NCBI GenBank assembly: GCA_028285345.1
Contig: JANQPT010000055.1
Span: 19,666 to 83,665, forward strand
DNA length: 64,000 nucleotides
From: Planctomycetales bacterium
GTDB lineage: Bacteria > Planctomycetota > Planctomycetia > Planctomycetales > Planctomycetaceae
Reading direction: 5' to 3'
In this document: in pieces, positions 38,048 through 47,181 of the stretch
Layout of the letters: each line of letters begins with the position of its first letter
Numbering within the stretch: position 1 is the stretch's first letter
The notes under the pieces: model-generated
Told to the model about the DNA's origin: nothing
Database searches by the model: none
The model's input: only the letters and a program-made list of their open reading frames with translations
Translations under genes and position numbers: made by a program

Positions 38048-40186
38048 CTAATCTTGCCCCGGAAGCCACAGCTTTGATTTTTCCTGTGCAGGTTCACTGT
38101 CGGGAGTCCAGACACCGCCGGCCGCCGCACTGCTGACGTCCGCCGTTTGAATGACCGAACCGTCCCAGGGTGGATCAATATGCAGCGTCTGCACGAGTTG
38201 CTCCAACACCGATCGCAAGAACGGCAGCTTGACGCTGGTGTGTTCCCACAGCCGCAACAGCAGCCGACGTCCTTCCTCGTCGTCAGGATCCCACGCCCGG
38301 ACCGAGGCCTCGCGCAAGTCCCACGTTACCAGTTTTTCCAGCGGCTCGTCGCGCTGCTCGTCGAATGCGCGGCCCTTTTGCAGCCATTCCAGAGCCTCCT
38401 CACGGTCAAATCGGTTGCGGCACAATCCCACCAGGCCGGAGTACAAGCTGCTCTGTTCCTCGTCCGACAGAAAGTCGGAGCGCGACAACGCTTCCTTGCA
38501 GACGTCGTAACAGAGCGCGCTGACATGAGTTGCCAACGCCCGCTGTGTGACCTGCCTCATTTGCTCGTCCGTCAGATCCTTGAGGACCACCCGCCGTAAC
38601 CTGGGCAGCGGAAACATTGCAACCTCAGTCTCGGCGGAAACCTCCAGCAGCGCGGGCGCGGCGAGTTTCAATTGTTCGCGCAACGGTGCCGCGTCAAAGT
38701 AGTAGCCTCGTTGATCGCAGATCGCCTCCAGCGTATTGATGGAGGCCGATAGCTCGATTTTGTTTTCGTCGTCACCCACCGCCTCCAGCGGCGTCTTGCC
38801 GTCCAGCGCCGCCAGCGGCATGTTCGGCCAAACCTCCTGCACCGTTCGCTCCCACCGCCGGCGTTCCAGCTGGTGAAAAACGTGAACGGGCGTCTCATTC
38901 GGCAGATCCCAGTGGTGATGTAGATCGTAGACTTCCGAGGGAATCGTGGAGATGGTTTGTGACTCACCATCCTGTTCCAACTCTCCGGCGGACGAGTCGA
39001 GAATGAACGGGATCTGCTCGTCGAGCGGTTGTCTGCCGCCGTATTCGAACAGCACGACTGCCGATTCCTCGGACGACGGATCCGCGTTGATCACCGTCAG
39101 TTCGCCCAGCACTTGTGGAATCGACGACTCCTCGAGATCGGCCGACACCTCTGCGCCGGTCAGGGCCGGTCGGTCGAGCAGGTTGAACACACCCGCGATT
39201 TCCGGAGTCTCCTCAGCATCGCCCTCGTCACTCGGAACAATCCGCGACTGGTCCTCCCAATTCGTCAACAGCTTCGCCGCCGAACCGACGCGAAACACCG
39301 TCCGGGAAACTTCGATGCCTTCTTCCGGATCGGTCAATTCCAACATCTGGCACAAGGTTTCGCACTCGACCGCTTCGTCGAAATCTTGCTGTGTGCAGGC
39401 CGCTTCCCCGAAGGCTTCGATCGCCCCCTGCACATCACCCGACCATGCCAGGCAGAGCGCCGTGTTGTACCACAGATCGGAATTCTCGGGATCGCGATTG
39501 GCCAGGGTCTCAAACGCGTTAGCCGCTAACTGATAGCAGCCGCAAATCTCCAATTCCCGCGCCCGCGCATAATCGGCTTGCCGCTCCTCAGGAACCTCGA
39601 CCGACTTCAAGAAGTAATCGGTCCGCAGCCAATACGGCAGAGATTGATCGACGTCAAACGCCACAAGCCGTTCCACCAGCTGTGCGGGATCTGTGGAGTA
39701 GCGTACCGCCAGGCAAAGGTGCTGCCGGGCGGCCATGATTTTGCTTTCCTCCATAAAATGCTGCGTCAATAAGATCGCCAGGTGCGACAGCAGCGACCGC
39801 TGTTCGGACGCCTCCTGAAATGCCCGGTCGATCAGTTCGCGCGACGCGGCATAACCGTCGGCGATCATTGTCGTCAAAGCTGACAGCGCCAACAGTTGCG
39901 GGTTGTCGGGAATCGCGGTCAGCGCTTCCGCGACCGCCGTCTTCGCCAAATCAAGCTGATTGTCTTCCAGCAGAATCGTAGCTTCAGTCGTGCGGACCCA
40001 AATCTCGCCCGGATGCCCCGGCTTGAGCGACTTCCGCAATTGACTCAACGCCTGCAGCGCCATGTGCAGCTGGTTGTTCTGACGCATCGACAGAATCCGC
40101 TGCATCTCGTCAACGATCTCGTTGCAGCAGAACTTGACCTTCTTGCCGCTGCCACAAGGACATAGTGAATAAGGATCAAGAGCCAT
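38048..40186 (-). CDS. Large SEC-C metal-binding, TPR-like protein
   Basis: 712 residues from ATG 40186 (MALDPYSLCPCGSGKKVKFC); the frame continues upstream to 40288 but the extra 34 residues are Arg-rich and unlikely. The first 20 residues are a SEC-C zinc motif (CPCGSGKKxKFCC), as at the end of SecA. Residues 30-330 look like helical TPR-type repeats (ATILLEDNQLDLAKTAVAEA; LWYNTALCLAWSGDVQGAIE). A long acidic linker follows, then a C-terminal helical part (LVGLCRNRFDREEALEWLQK). No signal peptide. SEC-C modules bind zinc and may dock on SecB or ribosomes; the role of this protein is unknown. Confidence 0.82.
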   Translation of the reverse strand: MALDPYSLCPCGSGKKVKFCCNEIVDEMQRILSMRQNNQLHMALQALSQLRKSLKPGHPGEIWVRTTEATILLEDNQLDLAKTAVAEALTAIPDNPQLLALSALTTMIADGYAASRELIDRAFQEASEQRSLLSHLAILLTQHFMEESKIMAARQHLCLAVRYSTDPAQLVERLVAFDVDQSLPYWLRTDYFLKSVEVPEERQADYARARELEICGCYQLAANAFETLANRDPENSDLWYNTALCLAWSGDVQGAIEAFGEAACTQQDFDEAVECETLCQMLELTDPEEGIEVSRTVFRVGSAAKLLTNWEDQSRIVPSDEGDAEETPEIAGVFNLLDRPALTGAEVSADLEESSIPQVLGELTVINADPSSEESAVVLFEYGGRQPLDEQIPFILDSSAGELEQDGESQTISTIPSEVYDLHHHWDLPNETPVHVFHQLERRRWERTVQEVWPNMPLAALDGKTPLEAVGDDENKIELSASINTLEAICDQRGYYFDAAPLREQLKLAAPALLEVSAETEVAMFPLPRLRRVVLKDLTDEQMRQVTQRALATHVSALCYDVCKEALSRSDFLSDEEQSSLYSGLVGLCRNRFDREEALEWLQKGRAFDEQRDEPLEKLVTWDLREASVRAWDPDDEEGRRLLLRLWEHTSVKLPFLRSVLEQLVQTLHIDPPWDGSVIQTADVSSAAAGGVWTPDSEPAQEKSKLWLPGQD

Positions 40187-40640
40187 GGATTTGTTCCCTG
40201 TCGCCGCACGCCAGCGGCCAGTCTTGTAGTTTTTGGTCTCGGGCGCTCGGTCAAGGTCACGTTCCCGGCGCCGGCAGTGTCGTTTCATTCCCGGCAGACT
40301 CCAGTCAATATGCGGAATCCTCGGGCGGTGAGCACGGACACCAGATTGAATCTTACCAAAACCGTCCGTAATTGGCAGGGACCGTGGTCAATCGACCGAA
40401 AACGCGGCTCAGAAGCCGCTTACGGCCGCCGTTTTGAGTCCGATCCACCCCGCTTCGCCGCCGCGATCCGTCTCGGTCCTGCAAGTGTCATCGAATCAAA
40501 TGTCGCCGTTTGACGCGCCAACCGAATCCAGAACACGTGATTTGGTCGATACCAACATGGTAAGACGCGAATCGTGTGAAATTGGTTCAACAACGACCCT
40601 CCTGCGGCGCAGCGGGGCATCTCAATTGACTGAATGAGTC
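40187..40640. other. Divergent intergenic region between the SEC-C gene and asnB
   Basis: About 450 bases that must hold promoters for both genes. No repeat, RNA or convincing short gene was recognised. Confidence 0.45.
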
Positions 40641-42554
40641 ATGTGCGGAATCCTGGGAATCGTCGCCGGCGTTGGAAGAGAGGTCACGACCGACCGCAGG
40701 CACATCATCGCCATGCGCGATGAAATGCAGGCCCGTGGACCCGACGCGAGCGGCTTCTACCAGCATCAAAACGTCGCCTTCGCACATCGACGTTTGGCGA
40801 TTCGAGATGTTGCCGGCGGAGGTCAGCCCTGGATCTCGCCGGACGGCGACTGCGTCCTCGTCTACAACGGCGAGATCTACAACGACGCCGAGCTGAGACA
40901 AGAATTAGAAGCCGATGGGCACCGCTTCCGCTCCCACTGCGACACGGAAGTCCTGATGGAAGCCTACCGCCGCTGGGGCGTCGATTGCCTTCAGCGACTG
41001 CGCGGAATGTTTGCTTTCGGCGTTTATGATTTCGCACAAAATCGCCTCGTCCTCGCTCGAGACCGCTTCGGCATCAAGCCGCTCTATTTCGCCGATGCGG
41101 GCGGCGAGTTGGTGTTCGCCAGCAGCATCGCCGCAATTCTGCAGCATCCACGCATCTCACGGCTTCCCAATCTCAAAACGGTCAGTCACTACCTCACTAC
41201 GTTCCGCACGACGCTCGGCCCGGAAACGATGTACGCAGGCATCGAGCAGTTGCAACCGGGCGAATACATGGCCGTCGAGCGGGGCAATCGGCGAATCGTC
41301 CGCTACTGGGAGCCGCCCGCCAAAACACAAGTCCGCGTCGATTATGAATCGGCCGCGGCGGAACTTGAAACAACGCTCCAGGAGGCGGTCAACTGCCGAC
41401 TGGCGAGCGACGTGCCGGTGGGAGCTTTCATCAGCGGCGGCGTCGATTCCAACACGCTGTTGTCGTTGATGCCTCAAGCGAGGCAGGCGGGGCTGAAGAC
41501 GTTTTGCGGCGGCGGCAATGATGACTCACCCGACTTCGATTACGCGCGTCGTTGCGCCGGTCACTTTGGCTGCGACCACGAGGATGTCCGTGTCGATGCA
41601 GAGACCTATCTGCAATCTTGGCGTGAGTTGGTCGACCGGCAACGTCTTCCGCTCTCCACGCCAAGCGACGTAATCATTTACCGCTTGGCGGCGCGGATGA
41701 AACAAGAGGTCGGCGTCGCCTTGGGAGGCGAAGGAGCGGACGAACTGCTCTGCGGCTATGCCGTCCAGCACTGGTCGGGTTGTGATTACGATCTTTCCCA
41801 GGCCATCGCCTCAAACTGTTGGCAGGGAACGATCGATCAGGCGCAGCGATTTCAACACTCGCTCAAGCATCAGTACGGACGCCTCCAATTCGCGTCCGAA
41901 AGCGAACACTACTTCGCGCTCAATTCCCTGATCCCCTCAGCGGTCAAGCCGCAATTGCTGCAGCCCTGGGTGTGGAAATCGGCAGAAGGCGACGAGCCGA
42001 TGTACGGTTTTTACCAAGATCTGTTCGACGGGCGCGATGGCGAGAGCACGCAGCGCAAACTGGCCGCCGTGATGCACCATGTGAACCTGGAAAGCCTGCT
42101 GGCACGGCTCGACCGCTCGACAATGGCCGCCTCGCTGGAAGCCCGCGTACCGTACACCGATCATCTTCTCGTCGAGAAGATGTTTCGGCTGCCGATGAAC
42201 TACAAAATCGACGTCGCCCATCATGAACTGCGTCCGCATTTGGCGTCCGCCGAGTTGAGCCAACGCGGCAGCCTGAGGTCGAAACGGTTATTGCGAACCG
42301 TCGCCGACCGCCGTTTGCCGACGGAATTGGCACAGCGAAAAAAAGCCAGCTTCCCCACGCCCGTCGCCGGCTGGCTGAGCGGACCGTGGCAATCATGGGC
42401 GCAACGGACGCTACTGGCCAGCCCGTTCGCCCGCAATCTATTCCAGCCGCAACCGCTGCAAGAGTTGGCACAGAATCCTGAGGCGGCGGGCATGTGGCTC
42501 TGGCCACTGCTCAACCTGGCGCAATGGGGCGACCGCGAATTCACCGCCGCGTGA
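40641..42554 (+). CDS. asnB: Asparagine synthetase (glutamine-hydrolysing)
   Basis: 637 residues. It begins MCGILGIVAG: Cys2 is the nucleophile of the N-terminal glutaminase domain, with RGPDASGFY, HRRLAIRD and YNGEIYND blocks. The C-terminal synthetase domain has the ATP-pyrophosphatase loop FISGGVDSNTLLSL at about residue 260, and ALGGEGADELLCGY. The protein makes asparagine or, in some clusters, amidates cell-surface or antibiotic precursors; with no such cluster here, the housekeeping or exosortase-linked type is more likely. Cytoplasmic. Confidence 0.9.
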   Translation: MCGILGIVAGVGREVTTDRRHIIAMRDEMQARGPDASGFYQHQNVAFAHRRLAIRDVAGGGQPWISPDGDCVLVYNGEIYNDAELRQELEADGHRFRSHCDTEVLMEAYRRWGVDCLQRLRGMFAFGVYDFAQNRLVLARDRFGIKPLYFADAGGELVFASSIAAILQHPRISRLPNLKTVSHYLTTFRTTLGPETMYAGIEQLQPGEYMAVERGNRRIVRYWEPPAKTQVRVDYESAAAELETTLQEAVNCRLASDVPVGAFISGGVDSNTLLSLMPQARQAGLKTFCGGGNDDSPDFDYARRCAGHFGCDHEDVRVDAETYLQSWRELVDRQRLPLSTPSDVIIYRLAARMKQEVGVALGGEGADELLCGYAVQHWSGCDYDLSQAIASNCWQGTIDQAQRFQHSLKHQYGRLQFASESEHYFALNSLIPSAVKPQLLQPWVWKSAEGDEPMYGFYQDLFDGRDGESTQRKLAAVMHHVNLESLLARLDRSTMAASLEARVPYTDHLLVEKMFRLPMNYKIDVAHHELRPHLASAELSQRGSLRSKRLLRTVADRRLPTELAQRKKASFPTPVAGWLSGPWQSWAQRTLLASPFARNLFQPQPLQELAQNPEAAGMWLWPLLNLAQWGDREFTAA

Positions 42555-42600
42555 ACACCGCGCCAGAGAAATTGTACGTCAGCGCGCCTCGACGTACCGA

Positions 42601-42704
42601 GGAGGAGAGAGGGAAGAGAAGTGAGGAGAGAGAGATTGGCCGATCGGAATCTCACTCCTCACTCCTCTCCACTCACTCCTCCCGATGTCAGGCATGGTGC
42701 AGTG
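42601..42704. repeat. Purine-rich snap-back repeat, copy A (left end of a possible cassette)
   Basis: GGAGGAGAGAGGGAAGAGAA and the following purines pair with the pyrimidine-rich ATCTCACTCCTC...CACTCCTCC at 42650-42683. The outer flank CCCGATGTCAGGCATGGTG is also shared, in inverted orientation, with copy B at 43569-43666. Confidence 0.85.
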
Positions 42705-42745
42705 AATCGACGGCGTGCAGGGAATGGGTTTGGCCATGCGTGCCT

Positions 42746-43402
42746 TCATCTGTTGTACAAACTCCAGCTACCGTTGTAGTGCTTGTCAAACCTTTGCTTC
42801 GAATCAAAGTGTATGTGGAAGGACTCCACTGAAACACACCCACAATTGTCGAACGGTTTAAGAGTGTCAAGGTACTTTCGGGCGTAAAGACCCTTCAGCC
42901 CGCTTGCCTCATGTTTCGCGACTTGCTCATCGGTGTAGAACATGAAAGTCACATCGCAGAAACATCGTGAAATGGTCCACAAGTCAGGATTGCCAAGTCG
43001 AGTTTTCAACGCTTCGATCTGTTCGTCTGATATGTTTCTGTCGGCTTCCTCCATCGCAACTGGCGCGAATGGAGCAAAGACTACCAACAACCTCTCGACA
43101 TCGTAATTGTGCGACTTCTCCCTACTGACAAGATCGATAAACTGCTCGGCAATTGCTAGTTGTTTGTTGGCATCAAAATTGCATCTACTAGCATCATGAA
43201 ACCTGTCCAGGTCAGGATTGTCTGCTAGGACCACCTGTAATCGTGGCCGGTTGTCCACTCGGTCGTAGATTACGTTTAAGACAATGACATCCCATGTACT
43301 CGCAATCCATCGCGATAGCTCATCGAACGGCCCTTCAACACGGGCTTTTCCCAGAACGATTCGCTTTGTTGCCTGGTACTCTGGATCGGATGGAGTGATC
43401 AC
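42746..43402 (-). CDS. Hypothetical protein enclosed by inverted repeats
   Basis: 218 residues from GTG 43402, chosen because AGGAG lies 7 bases upstream; the frame extends to TTG 43423. Start MITPSDPEYQATKRIVLGKA after GTG is read as Met. No signal peptide, no transmembrane segment. Blocks such as STWDVIVLNVIYDRVDNRP and KSHNYDVERLLVVFAPFAP look globular, and GFWSLYNR-like residues end it. No family recognised. Base composition is less GC-rich than in the genes around it, and it sits exactly between the two inverted copies of a purine-rich repeat, which suggests arrival as a unit. Confidence 0.7.
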   Translation of the reverse strand: MITPSDPEYQATKRIVLGKARVEGPFDELSRWIASTWDVIVLNVIYDRVDNRPRLQVVLADNPDLDRFHDASRCNFDANKQLAIAEQFIDLVSREKSHNYDVERLLVVFAPFAPVAMEEADRNISDEQIEALKTRLGNPDLWTISRCFCDVTFMFYTDEQVAKHEASGLKGLYARKYLDTLKPFDNCGCVSVESFHIHFDSKQRFDKHYNGSWSLYNR

Positions 43403-43568
43403 TGGAAGACTCCTTTGCCGCAAAACAACTTTGGAGCAGCGAGCGATTCACGCTGGTCTTTTAAACGCCACCAGCCCCAATTGAGTCAGCATCTTGCAGG
43501 TCAGACACGCTCTGGCGCGATCACCATTTTGCTCCATCACGAAACACGTTCACCAACAATCGACCGAG

Positions 43569-43666
43569 CACTTCACCATGCCTGAGATCCCGAAGAGGAG
43601 AGAGGGAAGAGGAGAGAGTTTGGCCGCTGGGGATCTCTCTCCTCACTTCTCTTCCCTCACTCCTCC
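43569..43666. repeat. Purine-rich snap-back repeat, copy B (right end of a possible cassette)
   Basis: CACTTCACCATGCCTGAGAT followed by AGAGGAGAGAGGGAAGAGGA, then GATCTCTCTCCTCACTTCTC and CCCTCACTCCTCC. The reverse complement of its right arm is nearly identical to the left arm of copy A. Confidence 0.85.
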
Positions 43667-43675
43667 ACACTGCCG

Positions 43676-45058
43676 CTAAACCAACTCCGCAATCGGCTCG
43701 CTCGATTCAATCGCACGGGCGATGTCACGCGGGATGCCCTGTTTGACCCGCAGCGCGGAGACGTCGAACAGGGCGTGCAGGACCGTGCCCAACAACTGAT
43801 CAACGGTGACCGGATTGGAAAGCGGGGCTTCCGCTTTGGAGGTCGAGCGGCCCACGACCTGACCCATCTTGAGGCCGCCGCCGGCAAACGCGAGCGTGCT
43901 GAGCTTCGGCCAGTGGTCGCGGCCGGCCCGTTTGTTGATCTTCGGCGTACGGCCGAATTCGCCCGTGATGATCAGCAGAATGTTCCGCTCCAACCCGCGC
44001 TGGTGGACGTCCTCCAGAAACACGGACACCGCCTGATCGACCGGCCGTCCCAGCGCCTGCATGCCGTGCGGCATATCGTATTGCGTCGGTCCGGCATGCA
44101 TGTCCCAGCCGGGATTGTGAATCGTGATGAATCCACACCCCGCCTCACACAGCCGCCGCGCTAACAGCATTTGATGCCCCAATGTCGAATCGCGGTCCTT
44201 GGAGAGCCCGGTCACATAGCTGCCTGTGTCGTACCGCCGCAGCAGTTGCGGATCTTCTTGTGACAAATCGAATGCATCGCGGGATCGCCCCAAGATCAAT
44301 TCAAACGCCTGGCGCTCATAGTCATCCAAGCCCGAGAACTGCGACTCTGAATCGAGCCGCCGCTGAAAGCGATCGAGCGCCGATTGCAGCTGGCGGCGAT
44401 CGGCCAACCGGGCCCGCGGGATACTCAACTGCATATCGCGATTGACCTGCCCGCCGCTGGAAGGCTCAAACGGCGCATACGCAGCGCCGAGAGTCCCCGG
44501 ACCATCCGCTTTCAACAGCCGCAATTTCTCCTTGCGGAATTGCCGGTCGACTTCGTTGCTGCTGAGATAAACGTGCGTCGGCATCCCGGTGCGGGGGTGT
44601 GTGAGTCCGCGCAATCGAGCCACCTGAGATCCCATGCCCGCCTGTGAGGAACTGCCGCCACGGATCACATGTTCCACCGCCAGCGTGTGATTGGCGACTT
44701 CATGCGTGAACGAGCGAATCACCGCCAGGCGGTCCGCGTGGCGGGCCAGTCCGGGAAAGGTTCCGCCAAACGTCACGCCGGGAAGGGATGTGGAAAGCTC
44801 ACCAGTTACGCTGCGATAGCCGTCGGGCGCGGTCATCTTGGGATCGAACGTCTCGATCTGGCTCGGCCCGCCGGTTAGAAACAGGCAAACGACCGACAGT
44901 TCTTTGAACGCCGATTCGGCCGGAGCGGCGAGTGCTTTCGTTTCCTGAAACCGGGGCAGACTCAGGCCGGCCAACGACAAAGCCCCGACTTCCAGGAACC
45001 CGCGGCGCGAAGTCCCCGCACAATCCTTCGAGCTGGAATCGGTCAGCAGCCGCAGCAT
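43676..45058 (-). CDS. DUF1501 protein with Tat signal (1)
   Basis: 460 residues from ATG 45058 (MLRLLTDSSSKDCAGTSRRG). A Tat signal is visible: SRRGFLEVGALSLAGLSLPR. DUF1501 blocks: CLFLTGGPSQIETFDPKMTA, VIRSFTHEVANHTLAVEHVI, WDMHAGPTQYDMPHGMQALG, ILLIITGEFGRTPKINKRAG and GRDHWPKLSTLAFAGGGLKM. The fold is of the alkaline-phosphatase/sulfatase type, and planctomycetes hold dozens of copies, usually beside a DUF1549/DUF1553 cytochrome-like gene. No such partner is next to it here. Exported folded, probably to the periplasm; role unproven. Confidence 0.93.
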   Translation of the reverse strand: MLRLLTDSSSKDCAGTSRRGFLEVGALSLAGLSLPRFQETKALAAPAESAFKELSVVCLFLTGGPSQIETFDPKMTAPDGYRSVTGELSTSLPGVTFGGTFPGLARHADRLAVIRSFTHEVANHTLAVEHVIRGGSSSQAGMGSQVARLRGLTHPRTGMPTHVYLSSNEVDRQFRKEKLRLLKADGPGTLGAAYAPFEPSSGGQVNRDMQLSIPRARLADRRQLQSALDRFQRRLDSESQFSGLDDYERQAFELILGRSRDAFDLSQEDPQLLRRYDTGSYVTGLSKDRDSTLGHQMLLARRLCEAGCGFITIHNPGWDMHAGPTQYDMPHGMQALGRPVDQAVSVFLEDVHQRGLERNILLIITGEFGRTPKINKRAGRDHWPKLSTLAFAGGGLKMGQVVGRSTSKAEAPLSNPVTVDQLLGTVLHALFDVSALRVKQGIPRDIARAIESSEPIAELV

Positions 45059-45597
45059 CGGGGTCACCTGCGAAGAAGCTTTGTAGGGTCCGCTGCGCCG
45101 AACCATCGAAATGCCGTGGGAATCAGTTTCTCTGTTCCGTCAACAGTCGGCAAATCGTGAGCCGGCCAATCTTACCAAGCCGCCACATTGGGTGTAATCA
45201 CCCTGAGAACTTTCTAGCTCCCACAACTTTACCAGTGCTTAACCGTATTGTGAAGCTCTTGAGGTTCCATGGAGTTGGACAGTGTTCAGAAAACTCCATG
45301 CCAATCATCGAAGAACAGCCTCGTTCGCAACTTGTTTGAGTCCCGAGACTTCGTTCAACAGGATGAAGTTGAGTACTAACGACGCACGAGTTGCAGCTGT
45401 TTGACAAGTCGGAGAGAATGCAGTGCGGTCGTGTATTCAAGTGCATTGTCAAATCTCATTCTTCGGGCCGGCGAACGATAACATAGAAGTTTTTCCCCGC
45501 AACTTCGTCCGACCTTCAATACCATCGTTGCCCCAACCACGTTGGGATACGAATCCGCCCGCCATCATTGACCCTGTATCATGCGAAAGGTTGACAA
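45059..45597. other. Divergent intergenic region, relatively AT-rich
   Basis: Between the DUF1501 gene and the PhoD-like gene, which diverge. Near 45083-45106 is a diverged unit of the GTAGGGTCCGC repeat. The rest is less GC-rich than the average for the window; nothing else recognised. Confidence 0.4.
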
Positions 45598-46926
45598 ATG
45601 TCGAGACTTATCATTGGTCACTCCTCGGATACGAAAATCATGCTCTGGGTTCGCGGCGACCGTCGTTTCCCATTTGCTCAGCTCGAAGTTTCCGACGGAA
45701 ATGGGCAACAAACCAAGACGGTAGAATTGGAGGAAAGGCACGGCTATACGGGCGTCGCGACGTTTACTCGACTGAGTGCCTCGACACAGTATCGATGTGA
45801 AGTCCAATTCTCAGCACGCGCCAACTCGCACCCGAGTACTTGGGTTGACTTTGGACATTGCCGAGGCCAATTTCGAACAGCTCCTGATCCCAATGTCGCT
45901 GAGCCGTTCAGTTTTTTGCTCGGTAGCTGCAATCTGCATTCATTGGGGCCGATCTCCTCTCCCGATCGAGCCTTTGAGGAGTTGAATCGAAAAGCTGAGG
46001 CAAATGACGCTCGCTTTATGATCCATTGCGGTGACCAAATCTACTATGACGTCCCATTGTTCGCAAAAGCTCCCGAAATCCAGGAGTATCGCGACAAGTA
46101 CCTCGATGCGTGGGGTGACAGTCGGCCGACTCGCAGATTCTTGACGTTACGGTCGCAGTATATGATCTTGGACGACCACGAGATCACGAATGACTTTGCG
46201 AACGATTTTCGCTCGCCGAATCCTTTTTCCACGCCGCAACAGTACCGACAAATCGCGACCAAGGTGTACCGGGAATTCGTCAACATCCGCCAGCCCCAGA
46301 ACTTTGGAGATCAAGCACTCTACTATAGCTTTAACTACGGCACGGCCCAGTTCTTCGTACTCGATACGCGTACCGAGAGGTTCGCTTTTCAGTCGCCGTC
46401 GTCTGACAACCAGATCATTGGTCAAGACCAGATGCGTGCATTCAAGTCGTGGCTCAGACGCCATGCGAATGAGCTCAAGTTTGTCGTTAGTAGCGTTCCG
46501 TTCGTGGGCGAAGTCAGAAATGACGTTGATAAATGGAGCGCGCAGCGATTTGAGCAGCAGAAACATGAAGTGGTTGATTTCATCCACGACAACGCGGTTG
46601 GCAAACTGGTGTTTTTGACCGGTGATATGCACAGCTCATATCACGCTACAATGACAATCACACACGACAATCAGAACTTGGTGGTCCACGAACTGATGTC
46701 GAGTCCGGTAAACCAATTGGAGAAATCCGCGTTTGACCGCTATGTCATTGGCCGTTCACATAGCACAGCAGCAGGAACGAGATACGTCAGTCGGATTCAG
46801 AAGCGAGAATTCTATAACGACCATTCGAATGCCATGCTGATCAGCGTGGACGGTGGACAAATCGATTGGGAAATCTTCCGGACAAAAAGGAGCGCAAGAG
46901 GAAGGAGCGGCAGATTTACTGTATAG
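45598..46926 (+). CDS. PhoD-like phosphodiesterase/alkaline phosphatase D, without a signal peptide
   Basis: 442 residues. An N-terminal fibronectin-like part (residues 1-95, IMLWVRGDRRFPFAQLEVSD) precedes a PhoD-type metallophosphatase: LLGSCNLHS, HCGDQIYYD, MILDDHEITNDF, VFVLDTRTER-like FFVLDTRTERFA, and FLTGDMHSSYHA with the metal-binding GD and H residues. PhoD enzymes are normally Tat-exported; here the protein begins MSRLIIGHSSDTKIMLWVRG with no signal, so it is either cytoplasmic or its start is misassigned. GAAAGG precedes the ATG. Base composition is less GC-rich than that of the flanking genes, compatible with transfer. Confidence 0.85.
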   Translation: MSRLIIGHSSDTKIMLWVRGDRRFPFAQLEVSDGNGQQTKTVELEERHGYTGVATFTRLSASTQYRCEVQFSARANSHPSTWVDFGHCRGQFRTAPDPNVAEPFSFLLGSCNLHSLGPISSPDRAFEELNRKAEANDARFMIHCGDQIYYDVPLFAKAPEIQEYRDKYLDAWGDSRPTRRFLTLRSQYMILDDHEITNDFANDFRSPNPFSTPQQYRQIATKVYREFVNIRQPQNFGDQALYYSFNYGTAQFFVLDTRTERFAFQSPSSDNQIIGQDQMRAFKSWLRRHANELKFVVSSVPFVGEVRNDVDKWSAQRFEQQKHEVVDFIHDNAVGKLVFLTGDMHSSYHATMTITHDNQNLVVHELMSSPVNQLEKSAFDRYVIGRSHSTAAGTRYVSRIQKREFYNDHSNAMLISVDGGQIDWEIFRTKRSARGRSGRFTV

Positions 46927-47181
46927 GTTCTCTAGATGGACTGCACCGAACGACCGAGATGCTTTGAAACTCGATCCTGGGTTAACGACGACGCTCGATC
47001 GGTTGATCGAGCGAGATGGGCCCCACTGATTGAGTAACCGCATTTGACGTGAGTTGCCACTTTAAGCGTTAGTCGAGTCTGTATCGTCGCTATCTGGGAA
47101 CCGTGCCGGTTTTTCTTGACCGACCGCGTCTCTGCACCGTAGAATCGAACCCGCGCAAAGCACACGGTGGAGACCCAATTC
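46927..47181. other. Intergenic region before the second DUF1501 gene
   Basis: 255 bases with no gene; GGTGGAG at 47166-47172 is the ribosome binding site of the next gene. Confidence 0.4.

Noticed and set aside
42601..43666. Complete insertion sequence
   Set aside because: The gene between the inverted repeats has no transposase features (no DDE or HUH motif), and no target duplication is visible outside.
45198..45452. Minus-strand frame of 84 codons in the gap before the PhoD-like gene
   Set aside because: Cys/Ser-rich with no family signature or ribosome binding site; probably chance in an AT-richer region.
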